Positions 1-9,060 are shown, numbered from the stretch's first letter. The stretch is DNA of 64,000 bases from Bradyrhizobium rifense (GCF_008123425.1 NZ_VSSS01000008.1:1-64000), one strand, 5' to 3'. Notes: a model not told the origin generated them from the letters alone. Program-made: numbers and translations.

Positions 1-3
1 GTT

Positions 4-352
4 TCAGGGGAGCAGGTCATGAGACGCGATCGGAATGCGGAAGTACGAGAAAATCAGGGCGATGAAAAAGAGATTGTCCAGGCCGAGCGATTTTTCGATC
101 AGGAATCCTGTAAAGAATAGAACCGCGGCCGTTCGCCCGTCCGGTTCACTCCCGGCAAGATCGAGCCCGACCCTAATGATTCTGATATAGAAAAAAGATC
201 ACGACATTGAAAGCGAGAGCGACGGTGATCCATCCCGCGCTCAATATCAGCGCCTCCTTGAAGGCTATCGTGCGAGCCTCGCGATGAAGTACACCGAGAT
301 CCAATGCCACCAAGAAGAATACGAAAACAATGAATGCCACCCACAGCCACAT
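4..352 (-). pseudogene. TerC-family membrane protein, N-terminal remnant
   Basis: Reading from the ATG gives a typical TerC/Alx start (MWLWVAFIVFVFFLVALDLG, then VLHREARTIAFKEAL) with two hydrophobic segments. The frame stops at TAG 173-175, just after a T6 run near 190. A second frame then continues the family sequence (FFTGFLIEKSLGLDNLF, IALIFSYFRIP) until TGA at 4-6, where TerC proteins carry Trp. So there is one frameshift and one likely TGG-to-TGA change. The family is implicated in metal-ion transport and tellurite resistance. The rest of the gene lies beyond the left edge, if it exists. The T6 run makes a sequencing error possible for the frameshift but not for the second lesion. Confidence 0.75.
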
Positions 353-458
353 CAGTAACCCTCCCGATTCCGAAGATTCTTAAGTGCTGGTGCTGCGCCT
401 CCATTTTGCACTTACTGCACTTACCGGACCAATCCTACGGGGCCCCGTGCGCTCAGCA

Positions 459-472
459 TTGACAGAGGCCAA
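459..472. promoter_or_regulatory. Weak FixK/FNR-like box upstream of terC remnant
   Basis: TTGAC-AGAG-GCCAA. The left half-site is perfect and the right half has one change (GCCAA for GTCAA). Its centre is about 113 bp before the terC remnant start, within the range seen for other boxes in the window. Weakest member of the set. Confidence 0.3.
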
Positions 473-574
473 GTCGCGCAGGAACTCTGTGAAGGATGAG
501 ACTGCCAGTCCTGCCATGCTAACGAATTGACCACGCGGCAGTGCCGCTCCTCCGATCGGCAGGCGCGGCTGCAT

Positions 575-1189
575 TCAGACACGGTGCCGGCCAAGTCGAG
601 GCTTTGCTGGCTTGCCCTCCTTGATTTCCTTCAAACTACGGCCGGTAAGAACAGAGCGATCGAAACGAGCGCTATCGATGTCCCACGACGGATCAGCGTA
701 CTCGTCGCGACTTTTGACGAGCAACCAATAGTCTCTTCGGCCAGAATTCATGGATCGATTTTTGGTTTGAATCAATGTGAAACCGCCGCGCAGTTTTTCT
801 CCCTGCAGCACAATTTGAACTTTGCCGCGAGCCAGTTGCTCCTCTGGCGGCTGATTTTCCAGGGGCTCATATTTTCCCAAGTCCCAGACCATCACGATCC
901 CTGCTCCGTATTGGCCGGGCGGGATCACGCCTTCGAACTTCGCATATTCGAGCGGATGGTCCTCCGTCCTTACGGCCAAGCGCTTGTCCGCAGGGTTCAT
1001 TGAAGGGCCTTTTGGCACTGCCCAGGATGCCAAAACCCCATTTACGGCGAGCCGGAAATCATAGTGAAGCCGGCTGGCAGCGTGTTTTTGAACCACAAAG
1101 GCACGCGTGCGACCGCGTTGCCGCCCTCGCCCGACCGGTTCGGGTGTTTCCGTAAAGGCTCTTTTGCTGCGATATGCTGCGAGCGACAC
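575..1189 (-). CDS. LigD-type 3'-phosphoesterase, stand-alone
   Basis: A 204-residue protein made of the LigD phosphoesterase (PE) domain alone. The signature is clear: His36, His42, Asp44 and Arg46 in KHAASRLHYDFRL, then His78 in TEDHPLEYAKFEG, followed by GVIPPGQYGAG. In LigD this Mn-dependent domain trims 3' phosphate and ribonucleotide ends during non-homologous end joining. The start is GTG, with AAGGA 7 nt upstream. It lies 64 bp downstream of the ligase-domain gene on the same strand, so the two probably form an operon that replaces part of a fused LigD. No LigD polymerase domain is seen in the window. Ku is encoded at 35835. Confidence 0.88.
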   Translation of the reverse strand: MSLAAYRSKRAFTETPEPVGRGRQRGRTRAFVVQKHAASRLHYDFRLAVNGVLASWAVPKGPSMNPADKRLAVRTEDHPLEYAKFEGVIPPGQYGAGIVMVWDLGKYEPLENQPPEEQLARGKVQIVLQGEKLRGGFTLIQTKNRSMNSGRRDYWLLVKSRDEYADPSWDIDSARFDRSVLTGRSLKEIKEGKPAKPRLGRHRV

Positions 1190-1253
1190 CTGTTGTCCTT
1201 TAGACCGATATAGAGTTCCGCCGGCGGTATTGGCGATTTCGCCTCATCGCACA

Positions 1254-2300
1254 TCAGCCCTCACGCACGACATCCACCGGCCGCCTGTCATCCCGCAGGC
1301 CGAGAAATCGAGGGTGTCTTAACTTACCTCCTACCGTCCACTCGGTGAATCCGATCTGCGCGACGAGCTTCGGCTTCACCCAATGCACGCCGCGCCGCGG
1401 CAACCCATCCTCGGCAAAGGGGGAAATCGGCGTCTCCAGCCGAGCGAGCTTTTTGCCAAGACGCCGCAGCAGATCGTCGGCGAACCCCGTCCCTACCTTC
1501 CCGGCATACACGAGCTTTCCACCGCGATAGTAACCCAGCAACAACGCTCCGAACCCGCTGCGGCTCCCTCGTGGATCGGTGTAACCGCCAATGACAAACT
1601 CCTGTTCTCGCTTGCACTTGAATTTGAGCCAATCGCGCGTTCGCCTGGACACGTACACACTGTCCGCGTTCTTTGCGATGATACCTTCCCCTCCCGTCCG
1701 ACACGCCTGTCGGTAGTAATCCTCGCCTTCAGTCGTGCGATGTTCTGTGAACCGCAAGGCGTCTTGGAAGTCAAAGGCCTGGCGAAGTACCTGCTTTCGG
1801 TACCGGAGCGGAACCCGCCGGATGTCGTAACGGTCCAGGTAGAGCAGGTCGAACAGATAGAACCATACCGGCACCTTGCGAACCAGTTCAGTCGGCGGAC
1901 GCTCCACCTGCATGCGAGCTTGCAGCTTTGCGAAGCTGGTGATCAGGCCGTCGAGCGCGACAATCTCGCCATCCACAATAAAGCAAGTGGCTTCCTGCTG
2001 ATGCATTGCCTGGATCACTTCGGGATATTTTGCATTCAGTCGAATTCGATTCCGCGAAAAGAGAGCCAGATCGCGACCGCGGCGAAAGGCGAGGCAGCGC
2101 TCCCCATCCCATTTCGGCTCAAATATCCATGCCTGTCGCGAGAAGACTTCATTCGTGAGCGTCGCCAACATGGGCGCAACCCATTTTGGCTGCGCGCGCC
2201 TTTGAAGCCGGGCCCTGGCGTCAGTGGGTAGTCGGTCGAGCAGATCGCGGCCGAACATGGGGCTCTCGCCTTGACCTCGCAAGAAGTCGCTAGACACCAT
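1254..2300 (-). CDS. ligD: ATP-dependent DNA ligase (LigD ligase domain)
   Basis: A 348-residue protein with nucleotidyltransferase motif I, EPKWDGER, placing the adenylated lysine at residue 63. Motif IV (GGEGIIAKN) and the lysine motif DWLKFKCKREQEF follow. The C-terminal OB-fold part (FVIGGYTDPRGSRSGFGALLLG) closes with the usual ...GKLRHPRFLGLRDDRRP. The length fits a LigD ligase module without polymerase or phosphoesterase domains. It likely seals double-strand breaks with Ku. The phosphoesterase gene follows 64 bp downstream. The first ATG is used; an internal Met15 is an alternative start. Confidence 0.9.
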   Translation of the reverse strand: MVSSDFLRGQGESPMFGRDLLDRLPTDARARLQRRAQPKWVAPMLATLTNEVFSRQAWIFEPKWDGERCLAFRRGRDLALFSRNRIRLNAKYPEVIQAMHQQEATCFIVDGEIVALDGLITSFAKLQARMQVERPPTELVRKVPVWFYLFDLLYLDRYDIRRVPLRYRKQVLRQAFDFQDALRFTEHRTTEGEDYYRQACRTGGEGIIAKNADSVYVSRRTRDWLKFKCKREQEFVIGGYTDPRGSRSGFGALLLGYYRGGKLVYAGKVGTGFADDLLRRLGKKLARLETPISPFAEDGLPRRGVHWVKPKLVAQIGFTEWTVGGKLRHPRFLGLRDDRRPVDVVREG

Positions 2301-2332
2301 CGTGTTACCTCACCGGAAGGGCTCCCAATCGT

Positions 2333-2653
2333 CTAAAGCGACGAACACGTTTTCTGATTTTGGCGTTCAGCAAGAAGCCGCTCCTGCCAACCTGGCACGA
2401 CTCTTCCCGCACGGTGATCGCAACATCCTGATTTGTTGCATCGCCGATGCTGATCAACAAGATTGCGGTGGAGCGCAAGCGTAGGCGTGTTGTAGTACGT
2501 ACTGACTAGCCTCGACCTGGCCTCCGATTTTGCGGTGAGCATCGCCAGGAGTACGCGCGTCACCTTTTCCAACTTCTCCGCGGCGCGGCGAGTTTCAGTT
2601 TCAACTCGGTTAAAATGGGACTTCTCCTTGCACGCACTCAGGATCATGCGCAC
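2333..2653 (-). CDS. Small hypothetical protein
   Basis: The N-terminal half has coding character: an amphipathic helix around VETETRRAAEKLEKVTRVLL. The C-terminal part is rich in Arg, His and Cys and may be read-through of non-coding DNA. No family is recognised with confidence and no strong ribosome-binding site is visible. A shorter product or no gene is quite possible. Confidence 0.3.
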   Translation of the reverse strand: MRMILSACKEKSHFNRVETETRRAAEKLEKVTRVLLAMLTAKSEARSRLVSTYYNTPTLALHRNLVDQHRRCNKSGCCDHRAGRVVPGWQERLLAERQNQKTCSSL

Positions 2654-2684
2654 TGGGGGGCCTCCAAGGGGCCAAGAACCCGCG

Positions 2685-2810
2685 CTAAATTCTCACGCCC
2701 GGCTCCGTCAGTGCTACCGCAGATGATTCCTGCACAAAATTGTCCAGAACAGCAGCCGCAGCCGCAGCAACAATGCCGGCGACAAAGCATGCGACGACGA
2801 ACGCGCGCAT
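2685..2810 (-). CDS. 41-residue single-helix small protein
   Basis: A short protein with a hydrophobic Val/Ala-rich segment (residues 4-22, FVVACFVAGIVAAAAAA) followed by a polar tail (LDNFVQESSAVALTEPGVRI). A good ribosome-binding site (GGAGAAATAAA before ATG) supports translation. It resembles the tiny single-span proteins common in Bradyrhizobium, of unknown role. Membrane insertion is inferred from the hydrophobic run only. Confidence 0.6.
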   Translation of the reverse strand: MRAFVVACFVAGIVAAAAAAVLDNFVQESSAVALTEPGVRI

Positions 2811-2865
2811 TTTATTTCTCCTAATTCCGGTTACATCGAACGCAAGATGACACTCACCCGTTCCG

Positions 2866-3372
2866 CTATTGCTCGCGCTCTCTTCCTACTTTCCGATGCG
2901 GGGACGTCTTCTGATCACGTTGGCGCTTGACGAAAGGACGATCGACATGATGCTCGGCGATGAACTGGGCGACAATTTTCACGACGTCGGGCGGCATTGG
3001 TATGGCTTCCACATGGTTGGTATCCGCGTTGGTGAACCCTTCTCCCTCGGCTGGATCGGCCGTTACGGCGAGGATTTCATACGGCCCTGGCCCCGACGCA
3101 ACTGGACGCAAGGCTGTCCATAACGCCGGTGTTCCCGACGCTAGGTTGTCTTGATAGTTGGCAGTCTCGGTTCGGTGCAGTTCGATCACGGCTTGACCTA
3201 AAAAAAACAAGGTCATGTCCTCTCGCGTGTCAACAGGTGTCCAAGGAGCGGCCGTTGGTGTTCCGGCAAGCACCGAAACCGGTCCCCACAGAAAGTCGGC
3301 CCAGACGCTTTTCGCCTTGCGCCGTTCAACCAAGACGCCAACCGGAATCACCGCAAGAGCTGTTGATCTCAA
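2866..3372 (-). CDS. DUF3305 protein, formate dehydrogenase-associated
   Basis: A 168-residue protein with the DUF3305 pattern: IPVGVLVERRKAKSVWADFLWGPVSVL near the N terminus, then FFLGQAVIELHRTETANYQDNL. The basic tail ends RDQKTSPHRKVGREREQ. DUF3305 genes are regularly found in formate dehydrogenase operons, usually with DUF3306, and may help assembly; the biochemical role is unknown. It is the last gene of the gamma/beta cluster on this strand, about 100 bp after the gamma gene. DUF3306 is not seen here. Confidence 0.8.
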   Translation of the reverse strand: MRSTALAVIPVGVLVERRKAKSVWADFLWGPVSVLAGTPTAAPWTPVDTREDMTLFFLGQAVIELHRTETANYQDNLASGTPALWTALRPVASGPGPYEILAVTADPAEGEGFTNADTNHVEAIPMPPDVVKIVAQFIAEHHVDRPFVKRQRDQKTSPHRKVGREREQ

Positions 3373-3476
3373 TGAAACGCCTCCCTTCGGAGCGCCGGCA
3401 ATTTCTCATGCAGAGTGAGCGCCGTCCCGCCGACGCTCATTCCGCCGTAGTCGCCGAAGGCGATCTCAACCGGACT

Positions 3477-4445
3477 TCATTTTGCGAGTTGTTGAGCGAT
3501 CCAATGATCGTGGTGTTCTTTAGCCCAGTTGAGATCGACCTCGCCGGTACCCATGGCCTCGAATGCACCCTCCATTCCGATCGTACCGATATAGATGTGG
3601 GCCAAGATCAGGGCGATGAACAGAACGGCCACCACAGTATGAACGATCTGCGCGAGTTGCATCCCGGCGATGCCAAAACCAAAAAACGGGAACAGCATCA
3701 AGAACCCCGATACGGAGACCGCAGCGCCGCCCGCCATCGAAAACCAATAGACAAGCTTCTCGCCAAAGTTAAAGCGTCCGGCTGGGGCATGTTTGTTCTT
3801 GATGAAACCCCCTCCCTGCTTGATCCAGTCGAGGTCAATTTTTTGGAAAAGGTTGTCCCTGAAGAAGATCATGACAAGGAGGACGAGACCGATCGCAAAC
3901 GAGAAGCCTGTAAAGTCGTGCACGTACTTTGCCGCCTGCGAGACGAGCGTGAAGGCGTCCGGGCCGATCACCGGCAACAGCAAAACTTTGCCGAAGGTGA
4001 GGTTAAGGCCGGTCAAGGCAAGAACGACGAACGACACCGCCGTCAGCCAATGCGCAAATCTCTCAAACGCCTTGAAGCGGAGGATTTTCTTTCCCGAGCG
4101 CCCCTCGGCAATCCGGATCTGTCCCACACTCAAGTACGCCAATCCAAGGATCGCGATGGTACCGAGGATTATGACCGCGCTGGCCCGATGCAGTAGCACC
4201 TCATGGACATACTGCCACGTTCGTCCAGCTGGTTCGATCAAAACACCGGCCCTGGGGTCGGGAATATCTACCCGACCTTCGACACGGGGGGACTGCTTCA
4301 GAAGCGTCTGCTCATCGATGACGCTGGCTGTTGGGTTAGGGGCGCCATCGGGGCCGCGTTTTTGCGCTTGGGTCGGAACCGCCGCGGCAATCGAAAGGAG
4401 GGCGACTGCGACGACAAGAAGGCGAACACGCACTGGAAACGCCAT
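3477..4445 (-). CDS. Formate dehydrogenase gamma subunit (cytochrome b556)
   Basis: A 322-residue membrane protein. It has a cleavable signal (residues 1-27, ending TQAQ), a periplasmic stretch, then a transmembrane segment near 90-108 and the four-helix cytochrome b core from about 125. Candidate haem histidines are in FERFAHWLTAV, YVHDFTGFSF, QIVHTVVAVL and LILAHIYIGT. It would anchor the dehydrogenase and pass electrons from the Fe-S subunit to quinone. It lies 57 bp after the beta-subunit gene and before DUF3305. The alpha subunit gene that normally precedes beta is absent. Confidence 0.9.
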   Translation of the reverse strand: MAFPVRVRLLVVAVALLSIAAAVPTQAQKRGPDGAPNPTASVIDEQTLLKQSPRVEGRVDIPDPRAGVLIEPAGRTWQYVHEVLLHRASAVIILGTIAILGLAYLSVGQIRIAEGRSGKKILRFKAFERFAHWLTAVSFVVLALTGLNLTFGKVLLLPVIGPDAFTLVSQAAKYVHDFTGFSFAIGLVLLVMIFFRDNLFQKIDLDWIKQGGGFIKNKHAPAGRFNFGEKLVYWFSMAGGAAVSVSGFLMLFPFFGFGIAGMQLAQIVHTVVAVLFIALILAHIYIGTIGMEGAFEAMGTGEVDLNWAKEHHDHWIAQQLAK

Positions 4446-4502
4446 GACGACAACCTCTCTGCATTTCCACCTAACACTTCACTGCCCACTCCGCGTTGCG
4501 GT

Positions 4503-5105
4503 TCAAACTCGAACTGCCTCGCCATAAGCAGTCATCCAACCCCATGCGCCAGAACCGTAACCGCGCTTGAATACTCGTTCCTTGTAGATCTGAGCAATGA
4601 CTTCGCCGTCACCGGCCAGCAACGACTTGGTCGAGCACATCTCGGCGCACATCGGTAACTTGCCCTCGCCGAACCGGTTCGATCCGTATTTTGCGAATTC
4701 CTCGGCACTGCCCGGCGCTTCGGGTCCGCCGCCGCCGGCGCAGTAGGTGCATTTATCCATCTTGCCGCGCGAGCCGAAATTGCCGACCTGCGGATATTGC
4801 GGCGCGCCGAATGGGCACGCATAGAAGCAGTAGCCGCAGCCGATGCAGAGATCCTTCGAATGAAGCACGACGCCGTCTTCGGTCGGATAGATGCAGCTGA
4901 CCGGACAGACGGCCGCGCAGGGCGCATCGGTGCAGTGCATGCAGGCCATCGATTCCGAGCGCTCGCCGGGCTTGCCATCGTTGATGGTGACGACCCGCCG
5001 GCGGTTGATCCCCCAAGGCACCTCGTTCTCATTCTTGCATGCGGTCACGCAGGCGTTGCAGTCAATGCATCGATCCGCGTCGCAAAGGAATTTCATGCGC
5101 ACCAT
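4503..5105 (-). CDS. Formate dehydrogenase beta subunit (4 x 4Fe-4S)
   Basis: A 200-residue ferredoxin-like subunit with four cysteine clusters: CDADRCIDCNACVTAC, CMHCTDAPCAAVC, CIGCGYCFYAC and CTYC...MCAEMC. This is the FDH3B pattern. It shuttles electrons from the molybdenum subunit to cytochrome b. I chose the ATG of MVRMKFLCD because AAGGA sits about 9 nt upstream. An ATG three codons earlier has no room for a ribosome-binding site. The gamma gene follows directly. No alpha subunit lies upstream in the window, so the product needs a partner encoded elsewhere or is idle. Confidence 0.9.
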   Translation of the reverse strand: MVRMKFLCDADRCIDCNACVTACKNENEVPWGINRRRVVTINDGKPGERSESMACMHCTDAPCAAVCPVSCIYPTEDGVVLHSKDLCIGCGYCFYACPFGAPQYPQVGNFGSRGKMDKCTYCAGGGGPEAPGSAEEFAKYGSNRFGEGKLPMCAEMCSTKSLLAGDGEVIAQIYKERVFKRGYGSGAWGWMTAYGEAVRV

Positions 5106-5423
5106 CGCTTTCATCCTTTCATACCGCCAGGATCTGGCGATGGGTCGCCATCGGCTCCTGCATGACAGTCGCTAGATCGTAGCCGCAGGTCGTACGTGTT
5201 CATGCTCTCGCCGGCTACTGGGATATTCAGTAGCGCTGGCGGTCGCCGGCTCCCGTACCAAGGGGCAACCGGCGCAGCTTCCGCACCGCCAATCGCAAAG
5301 CGAAGCAGGTCGCGCTGGACCACCTTCGTCACAACATAAGCACCCATCCAAAAAATTAGAGCGCTAAAGCTGACTGGGTTTCGCTTTCCAACTGGACTTA
5401 GCGCCTTGGCAACGGGTCTGAAA
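5106..5423. other. Gap where the formate dehydrogenase alpha gene would be expected
   Basis: About 320 bp without a convincing gene. On the minus strand a short open stretch ending just before the beta subunit reads YDLATVMQEPMATHRQILAV and then stops. It has coding character and could be the tail of a lost upstream gene, but I cannot assign it. A longer minus-strand reading frame here starts with TTG inside the box at 5424-5437 and is probably not a gene. Confidence 0.4.
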
Positions 5424-5437
5424 ATGACGGACGTCAA
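5424..5437. promoter_or_regulatory. FixK/FNR-like box, fdh/hpnN intergenic
   Basis: ATGAC-GGAC-GTCAA, one change from the consensus. It lies between the minus-strand fdh genes (about 325 bp from the beta start) and the plus-strand exporter, with a perfect box 131 bp away at 5555. Confidence 0.45.
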
Positions 5438-5554
5438 TTACGAAAGATCAAACAGATCCCGACGACGACGGCCGTTCCATAGAATGCGGCGGCGACCTAG
5501 ATCGCAGGGCCGACGATTAGGATCAGCAAGGCACGTCCTGCATCGATGGACATT

Positions 5555-5568
5555 TTGACGTTTGTCAA
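5555..5568. promoter_or_regulatory. Perfect FixK/FNR-like box upstream of hpnN-type exporter
   Basis: TTGAC-GTTT-GTCAA, both half-sites perfect. Its centre is about 146 bp before the exporter start, farther than most boxes in the window. It could serve either divergent direction. Confidence 0.65.
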
Positions 5569-5707
5569 CGACATTTCCGTCAGGCAATACCATGATGCTA
5601 AGAACTCGACTGCGGTACGTCGATGCGAACGCTCGCAAATTGCGATCCTTGATCGGTTCTAGGTTCATCTTGATCCTGGCGTAGCAATCGAGAGCTGGTG
5701 CCCGGCT

Positions 5708-8332
5708 ATGATTCATTCAGTGATCGTGCGAATTGTCGATTTCTGCGCTCGCAATCGATGGACGATCGTTATTGCCGGCGCGCTGCTGATGCTTGGAGCC
5801 GCGGCCTTTGATGCCGCCCGCTTCTCGATCAATACTGACACAGAGGGTTTGATTTCTCAGGATCTGCCATGGCGTCAGCGCGAGCTGGAATTGTCCAAGG
5901 CTTTTCCGAGGAAAGGCATTCTGGTTGTCGTGAAAGCGACGGCGCCCGAAAACGCCGCGCGAGCGACTAGCGCGCTGGCGCAGGCCCTCTCGGAAAACCC
6001 TGATCTGTTTCCCACTGTGGAATTACTCGACAGCGGGGATTTTTTCGAACGCAATGGATTATTGTTCGAGTCTCCGGCCGATGTCAAAAGGACCGCGGAG
6101 GGATTGACGAGAGTCGAGCCGCTCATTGCGGCGCTCGCAAGCGATCCGAGTCTGCGCGGCGTTATGACGGCGCTCTCGTTTGCGGCCGAGGGCATCCGGG
6201 CAGGCCAAATCACGCTGGATCGGCTTGCGTGGCCTCTGTCATTGGCAGATCGAACACTCAGCCAGGTTCTGTCCGGGAAGCCGGCCACATTTTCCTGGCA
6301 GGAACTGTTGGAGAATCAGCCGCCGCCGGCAAGGCGGCTGCGGCACCTTATTGCAGTTCAACCCACGCTCGATTTTGCCGCGCTTCAGCCTGGTCACAAG
6401 GCGGAAGACGGGATACGGCAAGCAACCTTCGATCTGGACCTGCAAAACAAATTCGGCGCGACGGTTGATCTAACCGGTGAGGTGCCGATGAATGATGATC
6501 AATTCTCGGTCATCAGATACAGCGCTGTGCGCGACACGCTGACGGCGGTGTTCGGCGTTCTGATCATTCTCTGGCTGGCTCTTCGTTCCTGGAAAATCAT
6601 TGCTGCGGTCTTCTTCAGCCTGATAGCCGGGCTTGCGGCGACGGCCGCTCTCGGCCTCGTTCTGGTCACCTCTTTCAATTTGCTCTCGATCGCATTGTTC
6701 GTGCTGTTTGTCGGCCTCGGAGTAGATTTCGCCATCCAGTTCAGCGTGCGCTACCGCGCCGAACGGCACGAGCACCCTGACTTGTACGACGCTCTGCGAT
6801 CGGCTGCCCGCAAGGCGGGCGATCAGCTCTCAATGGCTACCGCGGCCACCGCCATCGGATTTTTCGCATTTCTGCCGACCAGCTATCGCGGCCTGTCGGA
6901 GTTGGGCCTGATCGCCGGTTGCGGCATGCTGGTCGCATTCGCCTGCAGCATCACATTGGTACCGGCGAGCCTGGCGCTGCTCAAACCTCCAGGCGAGCCC
7001 GCGCCGGTTGGCTTTCGAAGCCTCGCACCGCTCGACAATTTCCTTCAACGGCATCGCATTGCGGTAATCGTTGGCACGTTTCTCGTCCTTCTCTCCGGTA
7101 TACCGCTGTTGTTCCATTTGGAGTTCAACTTCAATCCAGTCGATCTGCAAAATCCGAATTCTCCCTCCGTGGTGACCTATCGTGAATTACAGAACGAGCC
7201 GGAAGCCAGCGGCAACGATGCTCAGATATTGGCGCCGTCACTCGAAAGGGCGGATGAAACGGCCAAACGTCTGGCTGCACTTTCCGAAGTCTCACGAACA
7301 TTGACGCTGAGCAGTCTGATCCCAGCCGATCAAGACGAGAAGATTGCCTCGTTGAAGGCCGCCTCGAAACAGCTTGGCCCAGCCCTCAATCCTCCGATGC
7401 GGCGGCCTGGCCCGAGCGATCGGGAGAATATTGCTGCCATTCAGAAGGCAGCCGACGTTCTTGGCCTGGCCGCAGGAAACGGAAACGACTCCGGCGCCGA
7501 GGCCGCACGGCATGTTTCGGATTTGCTGAGGCGCCTAGCGAGCTCAGATGCCGGCATCCGGGCCAAGGCTGACGCCGCGATGGTGCAACCGCTGATTTAC
7601 GATCTCGACCTTCTACGCAAGTCTCTTGTCCCGGAAGTGGTCACTATCAAGACGATGCCGCCAGATCTCCTGCGCAATTGGGTATCGTCCGACGGCAGAG
7701 CCCGCGTTCAGGCGCTGCCAAGCGGCGATCCGAACGATACCAACGTGCTGCGCAATTTCGCGATCGCAGTACTTCGTGTTGAACCGTCGGCGACGGGGGG
7801 GGCGATCAGCCTCTATGAAGCCGCGAGGACAATCATGTCAGCTTTTGTCGAAGCAGGTGTTCTGGCAATCGCTGCGATCGCCATTCTGCTTCTTATAGCG
7901 CTGCGCCGCTTCACTGATATGCTGCTGACACTCATCCCCCTCCTCCTCGCCGGCGTCCTTACGCTTGAGGCTTGCGTGCTGATTGGCGTCTCGCTCAATT
8001 TCGCGAATGTCATCGCACTTCCGCTGCTGCTCGGCGTCGGCGTCGCATTTAAGATCTATTACGTTATGGCGTGGCGCGCCGGAAGAACCGGCCTGCTACA
8101 ATCGACGCTAACCAGGGCGGTACTATTCAGCGCCTTGACCACTGCGATTGCGTTCGGGAGCATGTGGGCGTCGAGCTATCCCGGCATGTCGAGCATGGGC
8201 AAGCTGATGGCCTTGTCGCTGGTGTGCACGATGTGGGCCGCTGTGTTCTTCCAGCCGGTTCTGATGGGGCCGCCGCGGCAAGTGAAGGTATATTCTGATC
8301 AGGACGCAAATTGGCGCCAAGCCGCGGAATAG
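5708..8332 (+). CDS. hpnN: RND-superfamily exporter, hopanoid-associated HpnN type
   Basis: An 874-residue MMPL/RND protein with an N-terminal transmembrane segment (about 17-35) and a large extracytoplasmic loop. A first bundle of five helices runs from about 272 to 425. A second loop and a second bundle follow, from about 712 to 860. Sequences such as DTEGLISQDLPWRQREL, GDFFERNGLLFESPADVKRT and LPLLLGVGVAFKIYYVMAWR match the HpnN family, which moves hopanoids to the outer membrane in Rhodopseudomonas and Bradyrhizobium. No hopanoid synthesis genes are nearby, so this may be a second, stress-linked copy. The ribosome-binding site is weak. Confidence 0.8.
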   Translation: MIHSVIVRIVDFCARNRWTIVIAGALLMLGAAAFDAARFSINTDTEGLISQDLPWRQRELELSKAFPRKGILVVVKATAPENAARATSALAQALSENPDLFPTVELLDSGDFFERNGLLFESPADVKRTAEGLTRVEPLIAALASDPSLRGVMTALSFAAEGIRAGQITLDRLAWPLSLADRTLSQVLSGKPATFSWQELLENQPPPARRLRHLIAVQPTLDFAALQPGHKAEDGIRQATFDLDLQNKFGATVDLTGEVPMNDDQFSVIRYSAVRDTLTAVFGVLIILWLALRSWKIIAAVFFSLIAGLAATAALGLVLVTSFNLLSIALFVLFVGLGVDFAIQFSVRYRAERHEHPDLYDALRSAARKAGDQLSMATAATAIGFFAFLPTSYRGLSELGLIAGCGMLVAFACSITLVPASLALLKPPGEPAPVGFRSLAPLDNFLQRHRIAVIVGTFLVLLSGIPLLFHLEFNFNPVDLQNPNSPSVVTYRELQNEPEASGNDAQILAPSLERADETAKRLAALSEVSRTLTLSSLIPADQDEKIASLKAASKQLGPALNPPMRRPGPSDRENIAAIQKAADVLGLAAGNGNDSGAEAARHVSDLLRRLASSDAGIRAKADAAMVQPLIYDLDLLRKSLVPEVVTIKTMPPDLLRNWVSSDGRARVQALPSGDPNDTNVLRNFAIAVLRVEPSATGGAISLYEAARTIMSAFVEAGVLAIAAIAILLLIALRRFTDMLLTLIPLLLAGVLTLEACVLIGVSLNFANVIALPLLLGVGVAFKIYYVMAWRAGRTGLLQSTLTRAVLFSALTTAIAFGSMWASSYPGMSSMGKLMALSLVCTMWAAVFFQPVLMGPPRQVKVYSDQDANWRQAAE

Positions 8333-8500
8333 GCGTCAGTGCCACCACAAGACTTCGACGCAAAGCCGACGACGACGCGCTCGGAAGGACATGCGCGAAA
8401 TAGACGCCGAAGTCCTTTTGCGGTTCGAATCCCATTCTGAAGTTCGCCGGCGCGGCGGGAGAAATGTGACGATGGGCCCGGCACTCTGGTCAATGGAGTT

Positions 8501-8514
8501 CTGACGGCCGTCAA
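8501..8514. promoter_or_regulatory. FixK/FNR-like box upstream of interrupted exported-protein gene
   Basis: CTGAC-GGCC-GTCAA, one change. Its centre is 64 bp before the ATG of the interrupted gene at 8572, the typical spacing in this window. Confidence 0.5.
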
Positions 8515-8571
8515 GGAGAATTCCATTGGCGATCCCCATCATGGAATTATCCATCCTGAATTGATGATGAT

Positions 8572-9060
8572 ATGTTAACCAGGACAACGACACTGGCCAT
8601 ATTCGTGGCCGCCCTCCTGCATTCCTCGGTACCAAGTGATGCCCTACAAAGCCCCTTCTCAGGCTTGAGCGGGAGTTCGGGCGGCGGCTTCATCAAACTG
8701 GCTAGTGGCCAACGTGAACGCCTACGCTGCCGGGCGACCTATGGCGTCACCGAAAGCGATACACGACTGCAGCAATGCTTGCGCTGCGCAAGCGACAGCT
8801 ACCGATTCGATGTGATAGCAACATTGTTTCAGAAAGGCGGGGCACTGCATGGAACCTGAAGCGAAACCAACCGCAACGCCTCCGGTAGTGTTTCCGGCCG
8901 CATGAGTGGTGGCGAGTTCCAGGCTAGAATTGACGGTGCCGGATTTTCAGCCCGTTTGACCCTGAATACGCGAGGTGACCGGCAATCCGTGGTGATTGGG
9001 TCGCCGGGTCACGATATCACTGAAGTCTCTGTCGCGGTCGCGCTCGCCAGAACAAGGTGA
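8572..9060 (+). pseudogene. Exported protein gene interrupted by a single TGA
   Basis: The frame begins with a signal-like segment (residues 1-25) and reads ...IKLASGQRERLRCRATYG...LQQCLRCASDSYRFDV...GGALHGT, then TGA at 8857-8859. In the same frame it goes on for 66 codons (SETNRNASGSVSGRMSGGEF ... ITEVSVALARTR) to a second TGA. The expected residue at the first TGA is Trp (GTWSE), so one TGG-to-TGA change explains it. The intact product would be about 162 residues, of a conserved rhizobial exported family of unknown function. A typical box lies upstream, so it was probably a member of the same regulon. Confidence 0.7.

Noticed and set aside
3129..4527. Long plus-strand open frames opposite the fdh gamma gene
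   Set aside because: They mirror a conserved membrane protein on the other strand; composition is low in hydrophobics and no start signals are seen.
5111..5437. 108-residue minus-strand open frame before fdh beta
   Set aside because: Starts with TTG inside a regulatory box, no family resemblance, and overlaps the beta-subunit start.
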